This document shows, piece after piece, positions 9,272 to 17,377 of a stretch of DNA of 64,000 nucleotides. Each line of letters begins with the position of its first letter. Position 1 is the first letter of the stretch. The stretch covers positions 1-64,000 of the forward strand of contig NZNW01000128.1 of NCBI GenBank assembly GCA_002695065.1. The letters are read 5' to 3'. The notes under the pieces were generated by a model. It did not search any database. It was not told the origin of the DNA and saw only the letters and a list, made by a program, of their open reading frames with translations. This stretch comes from Salinicola sp. (GTDB lineage Bacteria; Pseudomonadota; Gammaproteobacteria; Pseudomonadales; Halomonadaceae). A program made the translations under genes and the position numbers.

Positions 9272-11095
9272 ATGCTGCAACGAATTCGTGAGGGTTCTCA
9301 GGGGTGGGTGGCGAAAGTCATCGTGGGAGCCATCATCGTCACGTTCGCGCTATTCGGCGCGGAATCCCTGGTCAGCTATTTCTCTGCCGGCAGCAATGAT
9401 GCGGCGACCGTCAACGGTGAGTCCATCAGCCGTCAGGCCGTCGAGACGCAGGTTCAAAGAGGCATCCGGTCAGGCCAGGTTCCGCCCAGCCAGGAGCGGC
9501 AGTTCCGGGGGCAGGTGCTCGATCAGCTGATTCGCCAGCGCACACTGGATCAGTACGCCAGCGAGGGTGGCCTGCACATTTCCGACAGTCAGCTGGATCA
9601 GTTGATCGTCTCGCTGCCCGAATTCCAGGATCAGGAGGGTCGTTTCTCCGACGAGCTATTCACCAATCGTCTGGCGCAGGCCGGCTACACGCCATCGTCT
9701 TTCCGTCGCGAGCTCCGTGCCGATACCCTACGGCGTCAGGTCCAGCAAGGGCTTGCGGCCTCCACTTTCCTGCTGCCGTCCGAGAAGGCGCGGTTGACCT
9801 CATTGCAGCAGCAGCAGAGAACGTTCCGCTATGCACAACTGACAGCCGCGGACCTGGGGCAGCCCGATGCGCCCAGCGACGCCGATCTTCAGCAGTACTA
9901 TGAGCAGCACCAGGAAAATTATCGTCGTCCCGAGCAGGTCAAGGTCAACTATATCGTCCTGAATCAGGAGGACGTGGCCAAGGACGTCGAGGTCAGCGAC
10001 GACCAGTTGCGTCAGGCCTACGAGAAAGCGCGTGCTGAAGCCCCGCGCGAGGTATCCCATATCCTGGTGACTTTCGGCGACGACCGCACCGAACAGCAGG
10101 CGAGAGAGCGTCTGGCCGAGGTGCAGTCGAAGCTTTCACAGGGCGACGATTTCGCCGATCTCGCTCGCGAATATTCCGATGACTCGTCGTCAGCCGGCAA
10201 AGGCGGCGATCTCGGGGCGATTCAGAAGGGATTCTTTGGCGACAGTTTCGATGATGCCGCATTTTCGCTGGACCCCGGCCAAGTGTCCCAAATCGTCCAG
10301 ACCCAGTACGGCCTCCATCTCATCAAGGTGACCGGGGTCGATATCCCGTCGTTCGAGGATGATCGCGAAGCTCTTGCTCAACAGGTCAAGCTGGAACAGT
10401 CCCAGTCGCTTTTCAATGAGCGGGTGCAGAAGATGACCGACGATGTCTATCAGGCGGAAGATCTGTCCAGCGTCGCGGATGAGCTGGGGTTGAAGGTGCA
10501 GACCAGCGGCTGGTTCTCCCAGGACGATGGCGGCGAGGGGGTGCTCTCCAATCCCGATGTCGCCGCGGCGGCGTTCTCTCCGGATGTGCTCGAGGATGGT
10601 TACAACAGCGACGTGATCGAGACGGACGATCAGCAACGGGTCGCGCTGCGTGTCGTCGATCATCGCGAAGCGAGCACGTTGCCGCTCGACGAAGTCCGAA
10701 GTCAGGTCGAAAGCGCGGTCAAGGCGGAGCAGACCCGGCAGCGGCTGCAGGAACTCGCGGCCGAGACCGTGGCTTCGCTGCGCAATGGTCAGGCGGTAAC
10801 GGATATCGACTGGAAACAGGCCGAGAATGCGACCCGGGATGCTGACGGCGTGCCGGACGCCATTCTTCAGGAAGCGTTTCGTCTTCCCCATCCCCAGGAT
10901 GGCGAGACGGTCTGGGGCCATGTCGACAGCCAGAATGGCGTTGCCATCGTCGGCGTCGAATCGGTGCAGTCAGGCGATGCCGACTCGGATGATGCGGACT
11001 TCGCGACGCGACTGGCGCAACGTCTCCAGGCCCAGATCGTCATTCAGGGACTGACCCAGACGCTGCAGGACGAGGCGGAAATCGAACGTAACTGA
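9272..11095 (+). CDS. ppiD: PpiD-like membrane-anchored periplasmic folding factor (parvulin type)
   Basis: Inner-membrane chaperone acting near the Sec translocon on emerging periplasmic and outer-membrane proteins. The 607-aa protein has a short cytosolic N-terminus, one transmembrane helix at about 16-34 (VAKVIVGAIIVTFALFGAESLV), a SurA-like helical chaperone region, and a parvulin domain at about 263-360 (EVSHILVTFGDD ... GGDLGAIQKGFFG), then a C-terminal region. Size and architecture match PpiD (about 620 aa). It follows hupB as in other gammaproteobacteria but is separated from it by a terminator, so it probably has its own promoter. In E. coli the isomerase activity is weak or absent; activity here cannot be judged from sequence. 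Confidence 0.93.
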   Translation: MLQRIREGSQGWVAKVIVGAIIVTFALFGAESLVSYFSAGSNDAATVNGESISRQAVETQVQRGIRSGQVPPSQERQFRGQVLDQLIRQRTLDQYASEGGLHISDSQLDQLIVSLPEFQDQEGRFSDELFTNRLAQAGYTPSSFRRELRADTLRRQVQQGLAASTFLLPSEKARLTSLQQQQRTFRYAQLTAADLGQPDAPSDADLQQYYEQHQENYRRPEQVKVNYIVLNQEDVAKDVEVSDDQLRQAYEKARAEAPREVSHILVTFGDDRTEQQARERLAEVQSKLSQGDDFADLAREYSDDSSSAGKGGDLGAIQKGFFGDSFDDAAFSLDPGQVSQIVQTQYGLHLIKVTGVDIPSFEDDREALAQQVKLEQSQSLFNERVQKMTDDVYQAEDLSSVADELGLKVQTSGWFSQDDGGEGVLSNPDVAAAAFSPDVLEDGYNSDVIETDDQQRVALRVVDHREASTLPLDEVRSQVESAVKAEQTRQRLQELAAETVASLRNGQAVTDIDWKQAENATRDADGVPDAILQEAFRLPHPQDGETVWGHVDSQNGVAIVGVESVQSGDADSDDADFATRLAQRLQAQIVIQGLTQTLQDEAEIERN

Positions 11096-11138
11096 TCCCT
11101 TCGTGGGGCCAGGTTACGACCTCGCTTGATCCTCGCTC

Positions 11139-11190
11139 AAACCCTCCTAGGCTGAACGGCATGCCAACCGTCAGTCGAGGAGGGTTTTTT
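11139..11190 (+). promoter_or_regulatory. Terminator-like hairpin whose 3' arm is the next gene's ribosome-binding site
   Basis: A perfect 10-bp inverted repeat, AAACCCTCCT (11139-11148) and AGGAGGGTTT (11178-11187), with a 29-base loop and T run 11185-11190. The 3' arm contains the GAGGAGG Shine-Dalgarno of the oxidoreductase starting at 11192. It may terminate ppiD transcription, mask the ribosome-binding site, or both. Confidence 0.55.
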
Positions 11191-11191
11191 C

Positions 11192-12196
11192 ATGGCTGCT
11201 ACTCGTTTTTTCGTACTTCGGGAATTTCCAAAGGGATTGCCGCAGCTGGATCTGTTCGTGCTCCGGGAGGCGACGCTACCGGATCTGGCTCCCAACGAGG
11301 TTCGAATCCGGAATCGCTGGCTGTCGGTCGATCCCTACATGCGGGGCCGTATGAGTGGCGTCACGACCTATGTCGAGCCTTATGCACTGGACGAGCCGAT
11401 GTCCGGCGGCGCAGTGGGGGAGGTGATCGCTTCTCGCCATCCCCACTTTCAGCACGGCGATCGGGTCAGGCACATGGCGGGTTGGCGTGACGTCGCGCAG
11501 TTACCCGGCGACGAGGTAGAGCCGTTGCCGCAGTTCGGCGTTCCGGAGCAGGCCTATCTCGGCGTTCTGGGCATGCCGGGCATGACGGCCTGGACAGGGC
11601 TCAATCTCGTCGCCGGCCTGCAGCCTGGCCAGCGGGTACTTGTCAGCGCAGCTGCCGGTGCTGTCGGATCGCTGGCGGTGCAACTGGCCAAGGCGGCGAA
11701 TTGTCATGTCGTTGGCGTCGCCGGTAGCCAGGCCAAATGCGATTGGCTGGAGTCGATGGGCGTCAAAGCGCTCAACTATCGAGGCAAGGATGTCGATGCG
11801 CTGACGCGGTCGCTGCGGGAAGCCTCTCCGGAAGGATATGACATCTACTATGAAAACGTCGGTGGCCCGTTGCTGGAGGCGGCATTGTCCAACCTTCGCG
11901 ATCACGCCCGGATCGCGATCTGCGGGATGATCGATCGCTACAACGACACAGGGCCCGCTGGCGGGCCGGGCAATCTCAATCAGTTGCTGTTTCGCAAGGC
12001 ACGCATGGAAGGGTTCATCGTTGCCGAGCACTGGGATCACTACCAGACGTTTCTGCAGCAGATCGCTCCAGAGGTCGAACGCGAAGCCATCCACTACCGC
12101 GAAACCATCGTCGAGGGGCTGGAGCGGATGCCCGAGGCTTTTCTGAAGCTTTTCTCCGGAGACAACGACGGCAAGATGCTGGTCCGGCTCCCTTGA
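11192..12196 (+). CDS. Zinc-independent MDR-family NADP-dependent oxidoreductase (CurA/YncB-like)
   Basis: Medium-chain reductase of the prostaglandin reductase/curcumin reductase group, which reduce carbon-carbon double bonds of enones with NADPH; cytosolic. 334 aa. Family landmarks are LSVDPYMRGRMSG, LGMPGMTAWTGL, the cofactor loop VSAAAGAVGSLAVQLAK, GSQAKCDWL and YDIYYENVGG. The structural and catalytic zinc ligands of alcohol dehydrogenases are absent, as expected for this subgroup. The start ATG follows a strong GAGGAGG that is also the 3' arm of a hairpin (11139-11190). Physiological substrate unknown; probably detoxification of reactive carbonyls. Confidence 0.88.
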   Translation: MAATRFFVLREFPKGLPQLDLFVLREATLPDLAPNEVRIRNRWLSVDPYMRGRMSGVTTYVEPYALDEPMSGGAVGEVIASRHPHFQHGDRVRHMAGWRDVAQLPGDEVEPLPQFGVPEQAYLGVLGMPGMTAWTGLNLVAGLQPGQRVLVSAAAGAVGSLAVQLAKAANCHVVGVAGSQAKCDWLESMGVKALNYRGKDVDALTRSLREASPEGYDIYYENVGGPLLEAALSNLRDHARIAICGMIDRYNDTGPAGGPGNLNQLLFRKARMEGFIVAEHWDHYQTFLQQIAPEVEREAIHYRETIVEGLERMPEAFLKLFSGDNDGKMLVRLP

Positions 12197-12219
12197 ATCC
12201 GGCAGCGACGGGACGCGAT

Positions 12220-12471
12220 CTAGCGGGTGGCGCGCTCCCACTCGGTCAGGATGCGCAGCGCCTGCTCGCGGTTGTCGCTGCACAGCTCCCGGTCGTAGTC
12301 GAAGCGCCGGCACACGGCCGGGCGGCTCGAGTCGCCGAATAGCTGACACAGGTTGTCTTCGTCCAGCTGTAGACAGCGAACCCCGGCGGGCTTGCCCTCC
12401 GGCATGCCGGGGATGGGGGAGGTGATCGACGGCGCGATACAGCATGCGCCGCAGCCGGCTCTGCAACTCAT
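12220..12471 (-). CDS. YkgJ-family cysteine-cluster protein
   Basis: Small protein (83 aa) with the YkgJ/UPF0153 cysteine pattern: CRAGCGACC at the very N-terminus, then single cysteines in GVRC, NLCQLF and AVCRRF. Such proteins are proposed to bind zinc or an Fe-S cluster; their role is unknown. It lies eight bases after the queD stop on the same strand and may be the last gene of the que operon. The gap to the convergent oxidoreductase is 23 bases. Confidence 0.8.
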   Translation of the reverse strand: MSCRAGCGACCIAPSITSPIPGMPEGKPAGVRCLQLDEDNLCQLFGDSSRPAVCRRFDYDRELCSDNREQALRILTEWERATR

Positions 12472-12479
12472 GTTGCCTC

Positions 12480-13334
12480 CTATCCCGCCGTCGTCTTGCC
12501 GCGGCTCTCGGCTAGCGCGCCTTTATCGATTCCCTCGAACGCCTGGACCCGGATATGGGCGCCGGTCGACGATGCGATCTGGTGTGCGAGCCAGGCCGCG
12601 ATATTCTCGACGGTAGTCGGCGCCGGCAGCGTATGGCAGCGGTCTTTTGGCAGCTGCAGCTGGAACTGTCCTTGCCCTGACCGGTAGCGGACTCGCATGA
12701 CGTCGTCGTTGCGGCGTGGGTCGAAGATATCCGCAGCGTCGACGAGATAGCCATTGTCCAGGCGCTGTGCCCAGTGCAGCTCGAGCTCGGGGTCGCGCTG
12801 GCCATCGCGCCAGATACGCAGGTGCGAGCGATGGCCGTGTGCGATACGTTGGCAGTTCCCTTCATGGTGCTTGAGGCCGTGGCTGTAGCCATAGATCGCG
12901 CCGTCTGCCAACTCTTCACGAAGTCGAATTCGGATCGCCTCGACGCGTGGCGGGGGCCTCTTGCTGAGTTCGTTGCTGAGATGTGCTCCCAGGCGCTCCG
13001 CGGTGACCTCTCCCCACGGGAATAGGGTGAAAGCCTGGCGGGGCGCCCGTAGTTCGAAGGGGAAGGGCAGTTCGGCGGCCATGTGCAGACCTTCGCTGCA
13101 CTCCTCGACCTTGACGCCGGCGGCTTGGGTCGGCACGAGCAAGGTATGGTCCAGGCCCGCGTCGAGACGTGACTTGATCCAGGGCTTGACCTCGCCGAAG
13201 TCGAACAGCATGCCGTCTTCGCCCAGCTCGCCGTCGAGCTCCACGTCGACGTGCCAGCTGATGCCGCTCAGTCCGCGCTGAGGTGACCAGGTCGAAGCGT
13301 CGATATTGGTCAGGTTGTTTACGAACAGGGTCAT
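12480..13334 (-). CDS. queD: 6-carboxytetrahydropterin synthase, two-domain form
   Basis: Second step of 7-deazaguanine (queuosine precursor) synthesis: dihydroneopterin triphosphate to 6-carboxytetrahydropterin. At 284 aa it is about twice E. coli QueD (around 120 aa) and reads as two tandem pterin-synthase folds. The first half keeps GMLFDFGEVK and GLDHTLL, but the HGH zinc motif is degenerate (GISWH). The second half keeps a cysteine followed by HGH (NCQRIAHGH), but its DFxEL and LDH elements are lost; PTTVENIAAWL follows. This suggests one composite active site. The ATG overlaps the queE stop as TGATG; an upstream in-frame start at 13379 would run into queE and is rejected. Confidence 0.85.
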   Translation of the reverse strand: MTLFVNNLTNIDASTWSPQRGLSGISWHVDVELDGELGEDGMLFDFGEVKPWIKSRLDAGLDHTLLVPTQAAGVKVEECSEGLHMAAELPFPFELRAPRQAFTLFPWGEVTAERLGAHLSNELSKRPPPRVEAIRIRLREELADGAIYGYSHGLKHHEGNCQRIAHGHRSHLRIWRDGQRDPELELHWAQRLDNGYLVDAADIFDPRRNDDVMRVRYRSGQGQFQLQLPKDRCHTLPAPTTVENIAAWLAHQIASSTGAHIRVQAFEGIDKGALAESRGKTTAG

Positions 13335-13987
13335 CAATCGATTCCTGCGATCTTGTGGGTCTGCAGCGAAAGTCGCCATTGCGGGTGACGCAGGCAGTAT
13401 TCGACGGTTGCCGCCATCGGGTCGCCATCGCTGACGATGGCAACCGGCGAGAGGTCCATGGGCTGCAGGAAGAAATGGGTGAAATCGAGCCCGGCGAAAT
13501 TCGCCGGATCGACGCCCGCCTGAGGATAGACGAGCTTGAGCTCATTGCCTCGGGTCAGGCGTAGCGTGGTGTCGCTCTTCGGGCTGACGCAGATCCAGTC
13601 GATCCCCTCGGGTGGCGAGAGCGTACCGTTGGTTTCGACGGCAACCTCGAAGCCATGCGCGTGCATGGCATCGATCAGTGCCGCGTCCAGTTGCAACAAC
13701 GGCTCTCCGCCGGTGAAGACCACGTAGCGCGAGGAGTTCGCCTCTTCAGGCGCTTGCCACAGTGTCGCCAGGTGCGTAGCCAGGGCGTCGGCATCGGGGA
13801 ATTGGCCGCCATTCTGGCCATCGGTGCCGACGAAGTCGGTGTCGCAGAACGTGCACTGGCTTCTCGCGCGATCGCGCTCCCGGCCGGACCAGAGATTGCA
13901 GCCGGTGAAACGGCAGAAAACGCTGGCACGGCCGGCTTGGGCGCCTTCTCCCTGAAGGGTGTAGAAGGCTTCTTTGACGCTGTACAT
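13334..13987 (-). CDS. queE: 7-carboxy-7-deazaguanine synthase (radical SAM)
   Basis: Converts 6-carboxytetrahydropterin to 7-carboxy-7-deazaguanine using AdoMet radical chemistry and a [4Fe-4S] cluster. 217 aa. It has the family's unusual cluster motif C-X14-C-X2-C (the GCNLW cysteine to QCTFC) instead of CX3CX2C, the substrate-binding FYTLQGEG near the N-terminus and FTGGEPLLQ. The ATG at 13987 has GGGAG at good spacing; the 16 extra upstream residues in the open frame are rejected. The stop overlaps the queD start. queC lies 143 bases upstream on the same strand. Confidence 0.95.
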   Translation of the reverse strand: MYSVKEAFYTLQGEGAQAGRASVFCRFTGCNLWSGRERDRARSQCTFCDTDFVGTDGQNGGQFPDADALATHLATLWQAPEEANSSRYVVFTGGEPLLQLDAALIDAMHAHGFEVAVETNGTLSPPEGIDWICVSPKSDTTLRLTRGNELKLVYPQAGVDPANFAGLDFTHFFLQPMDLSPVAIVSDGDPMAATVEYCLRHPQWRLSLQTHKIAGID

Positions 13988-14130
13988 GCAGACTCCCGTG
14001 CTGGTTCCCTGCGGACTGGCCCTCGGGCCGGTCACGCCGGGGCTTGGCTGATCGGGACGTGTTTCGATGATAGATGGCGCTCAGGCTTCGTACGAAAACT
14101 GCCCGCGCGCTCCGGCTTTTGGTATCAACC

Positions 14131-14829
14131 CTAGTGCCGGTCGGGCAGCGCGTAGGGGATCGGATCCTTCACCCCGACGCGGGCGAAGGCATCGAGTCGC
14201 TCCCGGCAACTTCCGCATTCGCCACAGGCGGTCTCTCCGCCCAGGTAGCAGGTCCATGTCAGCGCATAATCGAGCCCCATCTCGATCCCGTCGCTGAGGA
14301 TTTTCGCCTTGTCACTGTACAGATAGGGGGCTTCGATGCTGACCGATTCGAAATTGGCAATGGCGGCGACGTCGTTCATGCGGTCGACGAAAGCCGGGCG
14401 GCAGTCGGGGTAGAGCACGTGATCGCCACCATGCGCGCCGTAGAAGCACACGGAGGCTTCGATGTTGACGGCATAACCGATCGCCAGCGACAGCAGGATC
14501 ATGTTGCGGTTGGGCACCACGGTAGCCGCCAGATTGTCCTCGGCATAGTCCGCCTTCGGCAGGCTCCGGTCGCTGTCCGTCAGCGCCGAATTGCCGATCA
14601 ACTGGTGAATGGCGCGGATGTCGACGATCCGGTGAGAAACCCCCAGGTCCTCGCACACCCGGCGCGCGACATCGAGTTCACGGGCGTGGCGCTGACCGTA
14701 ATGGAACGACAGTGCGTGGACCTCGTACCCTTCGCGGATGGCGCGGTGCAGGACGGTGTAGGAGTCCATCCCGCCGGAGTAGATGACGACGGCCGGCTGG
14801 GATGGGGTGTGAGAAGTCGAGGGTGTCAT
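14131..14829 (-). CDS. queC: 7-cyano-7-deazaguanine (preQ0) synthase
   Basis: ATP-dependent conversion of 7-carboxy-7-deazaguanine and ammonia to preQ0, giving the precursor of queuosine in tRNA(GUN). 232 aa. The PP-loop SGGMDS lies near the N-terminus and the zinc site near the C-terminus (the LTWTCYLGG cysteine plus CGECGSC). [15 protein letters not shown] and [12 protein letters not shown] are also typical. ATG at 14829 is preferred over an upstream TTG at 14847 because it has AGGTTGAC upstream. Together with queD and queE this gives three of the precursor genes; folE, queF, tgt and queA are not in the window. Confidence 0.95.
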   Translation of the reverse strand: MTPSTSHTPSQPAVVIYSGGMDSYTVLHRAIREGYEVHALSFHYGQRHARELDVARRVCEDLGVSHRIVDIRAIHQLIGNSALTDSDRSLPKADYAEDNLAATVVPNRNMILLSLAIGYAVNIEASVCFYGAHGGDHVLYPDCRPAFVDRMNDVAAIANFESVSIEAPYLYSDKAKILSDGIEMGLDYALTWTCYLGGETACGECGSCRERLDAFARVGVKDPIPYALPDRH

Positions 14830-14884
14830 GCTGTCAACCTGTGGCAAAGCAAACGGTCTGGGAGTAGTTCGGTGTCATTCGCGA

Positions 14885-15940
14885 CTATGTCGGGAAGGCG
14901 CCTCGTTCGCCGACGAGAGGCGTCAGGAAGCGCTGCCTGAGTTCGTCCGGTGACAGGTCCTGGGCCAGCAGATGCGCGAGTTTGCTGTGAGCGGCTTCCG
15001 GCGTCATGTCATCGCCGGACATGATGCCGATCTCCGTCAACGTCTGGCCCGTTGCGTACGTACCGGGATGGATTCCGCCGACCGGGCACTGGCTGATGGC
15101 GACCATCGTCTTTCCCGCCGCGCAGGCCCGAGCCAGAACGCCGTGCAGGGCGGCGTCTTCCGGCAGGTTGCCACTACCCCAGCACTCGATGACAACGCCT
15201 TTGATCTGGTCGTCGTCCAGCCACCGGGTCACGTCCTGGGCGCGGATGCCAGGCCAGAGGGGGAGTCGCACGACCTCGGGAAGTGGATGGGTGCCGAGCT
15301 CGAATCGCGGTGCTCCCTGAGCTTGCCAGCAACGTCCCGGGTAGAGGATGGGAGCGTGATCCACCATCTCGCCAAGCAGGGGCCAGTTCGGCGTCTCGAA
15401 ACCCAGAGTGGACTCAGTGTACCATTTTCGTGCACGACACCCTCTCATCAGGCGGCCGCCGAAGCTGACACAGACTTCTCTCAAGCCGGCCTGCGCCGCG
15501 AATCGCAACGACGCCTCGAGATTGTCGAGCGCGTCGCTATCGGTGGCGCCCAGCGGCTTCTGTGCCCCCGTCACGACGACGGGCTTGGAGAGGCCCTGAA
15601 GCTGGAACGCCAGGCTGGAAGCGCACCAGGCCAGCGTGTCGGTTCCATGAAGCAACACGAAACCTGCGAACTCCCGATAGCGCTCGGCGATCATGCGCGT
15701 CAGGGCCCGCCAGTCGGCGGGCGTGGCGCTGCTGGAGTCTATCGGGCGGGTCGTTTCCCACAGGACGTGCCGCGGCAACTTGCGCTGCCGGTCGGGTGGC
15801 AATGTCGATAGCGCTGCTGCCATGCGCGACTCGAAATCACCCGCGGCCACCAGGCCCCGGTCACTCTCCCGCATGCCGATGGTCCCGCCGGTGTAGATGA
15901 TAAGGACGGGGAGGGCGCCGTCGTAGTTCGTGGAGCTCAT
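14885..15940 (-). CDS. ansA: Type I (cytoplasmic) L-asparaginase
   Basis: Hydrolyses L-asparagine to aspartate and ammonia. 351 aa. Both catalytic threonine motifs are present: IIYTGGTIGM at the N-terminus and LLHGTDTLAW around residue 100, with GAQKPLG following. There is no signal peptide, so it is assigned to the cytoplasmic type I group. It begins six bases after the stop of the CBS-domain gene and is followed 55 bases later by queC on the same strand, so all may form one transcription unit; there is no obvious functional link to queuosine, although QueC uses ammonia. Confidence 0.92.
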   Translation of the reverse strand: MSSTNYDGALPVLIIYTGGTIGMRESDRGLVAAGDFESRMAAALSTLPPDRQRKLPRHVLWETTRPIDSSSATPADWRALTRMIAERYREFAGFVLLHGTDTLAWCASSLAFQLQGLSKPVVVTGAQKPLGATDSDALDNLEASLRFAAQAGLREVCVSFGGRLMRGCRARKWYTESTLGFETPNWPLLGEMVDHAPILYPGRCWQAQGAPRFELGTHPLPEVVRLPLWPGIRAQDVTRWLDDDQIKGVVIECWGSGNLPEDAALHGVLARACAAGKTMVAISQCPVGGIHPGTYATGQTLTEIGIMSGDDMTPEAAHSKLAHLLAQDLSPDELRQRFLTPLVGERGAFPT

Positions 15941-15946
15941 GGTCGG

Positions 15947-16570
15947 CTAGAGGTCGTGGCCAAGGATGACGTGGCAGATCGACGAGAACGTGCGCGCTTC
16001 CGGCGGATGGTTGAAATCGACGCCCAACGCGCGGCTGATGTTGGATGCCGAGATGATGCCGCGAATTCTCGAGGCGCCGCTGCCATCCGGCTCCGTGATC
16101 AGCACGTGCTGGTCGCCCGAGCTCTTCAGCGTCTCCACGAGGTCGCCCACGCTGGCATGGGAGATCCTGGCGTAGGAGAGCGAGTGCAGCTCGCTGCGCG
16201 GTGTCTGAATCATCTCCACTGTCACTTCGTCCCGGCCGATCTGATGCTTTTGCATCGCCAGCGTGATACGGCGGCCGCCGATCAGCTCACGGGCGTTGAC
16301 CACGCCGGTGAAGTTGCCGCTGGCATTGACCAGCATCAGTAGCCGGATGCCGGCCTGCTTCATCGTCTCCAGCGCCTGGGCGATGGAACTTCCGGTTGGC
16401 AGGGTATAGGGATGACTGACGCTGAAATCGGTGACCAGCATGGCGGCGGAGCTTTCCAGTGTCACCGACTGGGTCCGGGGCGTCGGCTGGACGATACCGC
16501 TGACGCCATCCAGGTTCTCCAGCGGCAGTGCGGAGAAATGGATTCTTGAGGGATGAGGAGGGTTGGTCAT
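15947..16570 (-). CDS. CBS-domain-pair protein
   Basis: 207 aa. After an unconserved 40-residue N-terminus there are two CBS-type repeats, about 50-110 (SVSHPYTLPTGSSIAQALETM ending FTGVVNARELIGG) and 120-190 (YARISHASVGDLVETLKSSGDQHVLITE ending RIRGIISASNISRALG). CBS pairs bind adenosyl nucleotides and regulate other activities; no enzymatic or membrane domain is attached, so the partner is unknown. It is six bases upstream of the asparaginase gene. The gap to the next gene upstream (16571-16647) shows nothing recognisable. Confidence 0.8.
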   Translation of the reverse strand: MTNPPHPSRIHFSALPLENLDGVSGIVQPTPRTQSVTLESSAAMLVTDFSVSHPYTLPTGSSIAQALETMKQAGIRLLMLVNASGNFTGVVNARELIGGRRITLAMQKHQIGRDEVTVEMIQTPRSELHSLSYARISHASVGDLVETLKSSGDQHVLITEPDGSGASRIRGIISASNISRALGVDFNHPPEARTFSSICHVILGHDL

Positions 16571-16647
16571 CGAGAAATCTCCCTAGTTCGATTGAGGCTC
16601 GTTGGTGATCAAGGTTCGAGGAGCAAGCGGGAATCCCGTGCTGACCT

Positions 16648-17148
16648 TTACAGATACTGATGCAGGTCGCCGCGCACGCTATCCAGAAAAGTGATGAAGC
16701 GGGTATCCCGTTCATCGTCGTGACGATCGGTACGGCAACCCAGCGTCATGCTCTTTTGGACCAGGAGTTCGTCGTAGATATCCAGCGTGATCTTGGTCGG
16801 GCTCTCCGTGGAGGGAGTGATCTCGCCCTCTTCCAGGGTAAAGGTCTCGAACAGCGTGGCCCGGATGCGGGTGGTTCCGCCTTCCGCCAGCACGCGACGC
16901 ACGAACAGCCACCCCTCGCAGGCCAGATTGTCGCCGTTATCGCGCCGTCGCTGGAACAGGGTGCGATAGCTGGCACCCTCCTTGGCGCCGCGATCCGCCA
17001 TGCTGCGGTAGGCTTCGGTGACACGTGATGCCATCGCACCGGTTTCCGCGAGCTTGCGCAGGGCCGCCTGATGCTCCCGCCCCAGCTGTTCCTGGCGTTG
17101 AAAACGTTGCCACAGTCGATAATTGGCATGCAGGGAGGTTGCGTCCAT
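16648..17148 (-). CDS. Hypothetical protein, 166 aa
   Basis: I do not recognise this protein. The N-terminal third is helical and rich in Gln, Arg and Ala (LWQRFQRQEQLGREHQAALRKL); the rest looks like a beta-rich domain with alternating hydrophobics (WLFVRRVLAEGG, IRATLFETFTLEEGE, ITLDIYDELLV). No signal peptide, membrane helix or metal motif is visible. The ATG at 17148 is preceded by GGAG; an in-frame ATG seven codons upstream lacks one. It is transcribed divergently from fliD, sharing a 229-base intergenic region with the fliD sigma28 promoter. Codon use looks native. Confidence 0.7.
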   Translation of the reverse strand: MDATSLHANYRLWQRFQRQEQLGREHQAALRKLAETGAMASRVTEAYRSMADRGAKEGASYRTLFQRRRDNGDNLACEGWLFVRRVLAEGGTTRIRATLFETFTLEEGEITPSTESPTKITLDIYDELLVQKSMTLGCRTDRHDDERDTRFITFLDSVRGDLHQYL

Positions 17149-17263
17149 GTCTTCTCCAGGGAGTGGCAAATTGTCGGTGGCCTATGATCGCCTATCCGGC
17201 GGTCGTCTGGCCACCCAAGGGTTCATCTTCCCGCTGGCGAGGAAAAAGAAGATCAGTCGACGC

Positions 17264-17290
17264 TAAAGTTCCCCTGCCGGCAGCCGATGA
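17264..17290 (+). promoter_or_regulatory. Sigma28 (FliA) promoter of the fliD operon
   Basis: TAAAGTTC (17264-17271), 11 bases, GCCGATGA (17283-17290): a near-perfect match to the FliA consensus TAAAGTTT-N11-GCCGATAA. It is 88 bases before fliD. This is the expected class 3 control of the filament cap operon. Confidence 0.85.
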
Positions 17291-17377
17291 GACAATTGAC
17301 GCATGAAAGTGCGCCTAATCGGCGTCTGCTGTCGTGATCGGCGTGATAGAAATAGCGCCAGGCATTAGAGAGGTAAC

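Noticed and set aside
13988-14130. Possible preQ1 riboswitch before queE
   Set aside because: No preQ1 aptamer-like pseudoknot or A-rich tail could be made out; also none before queC.
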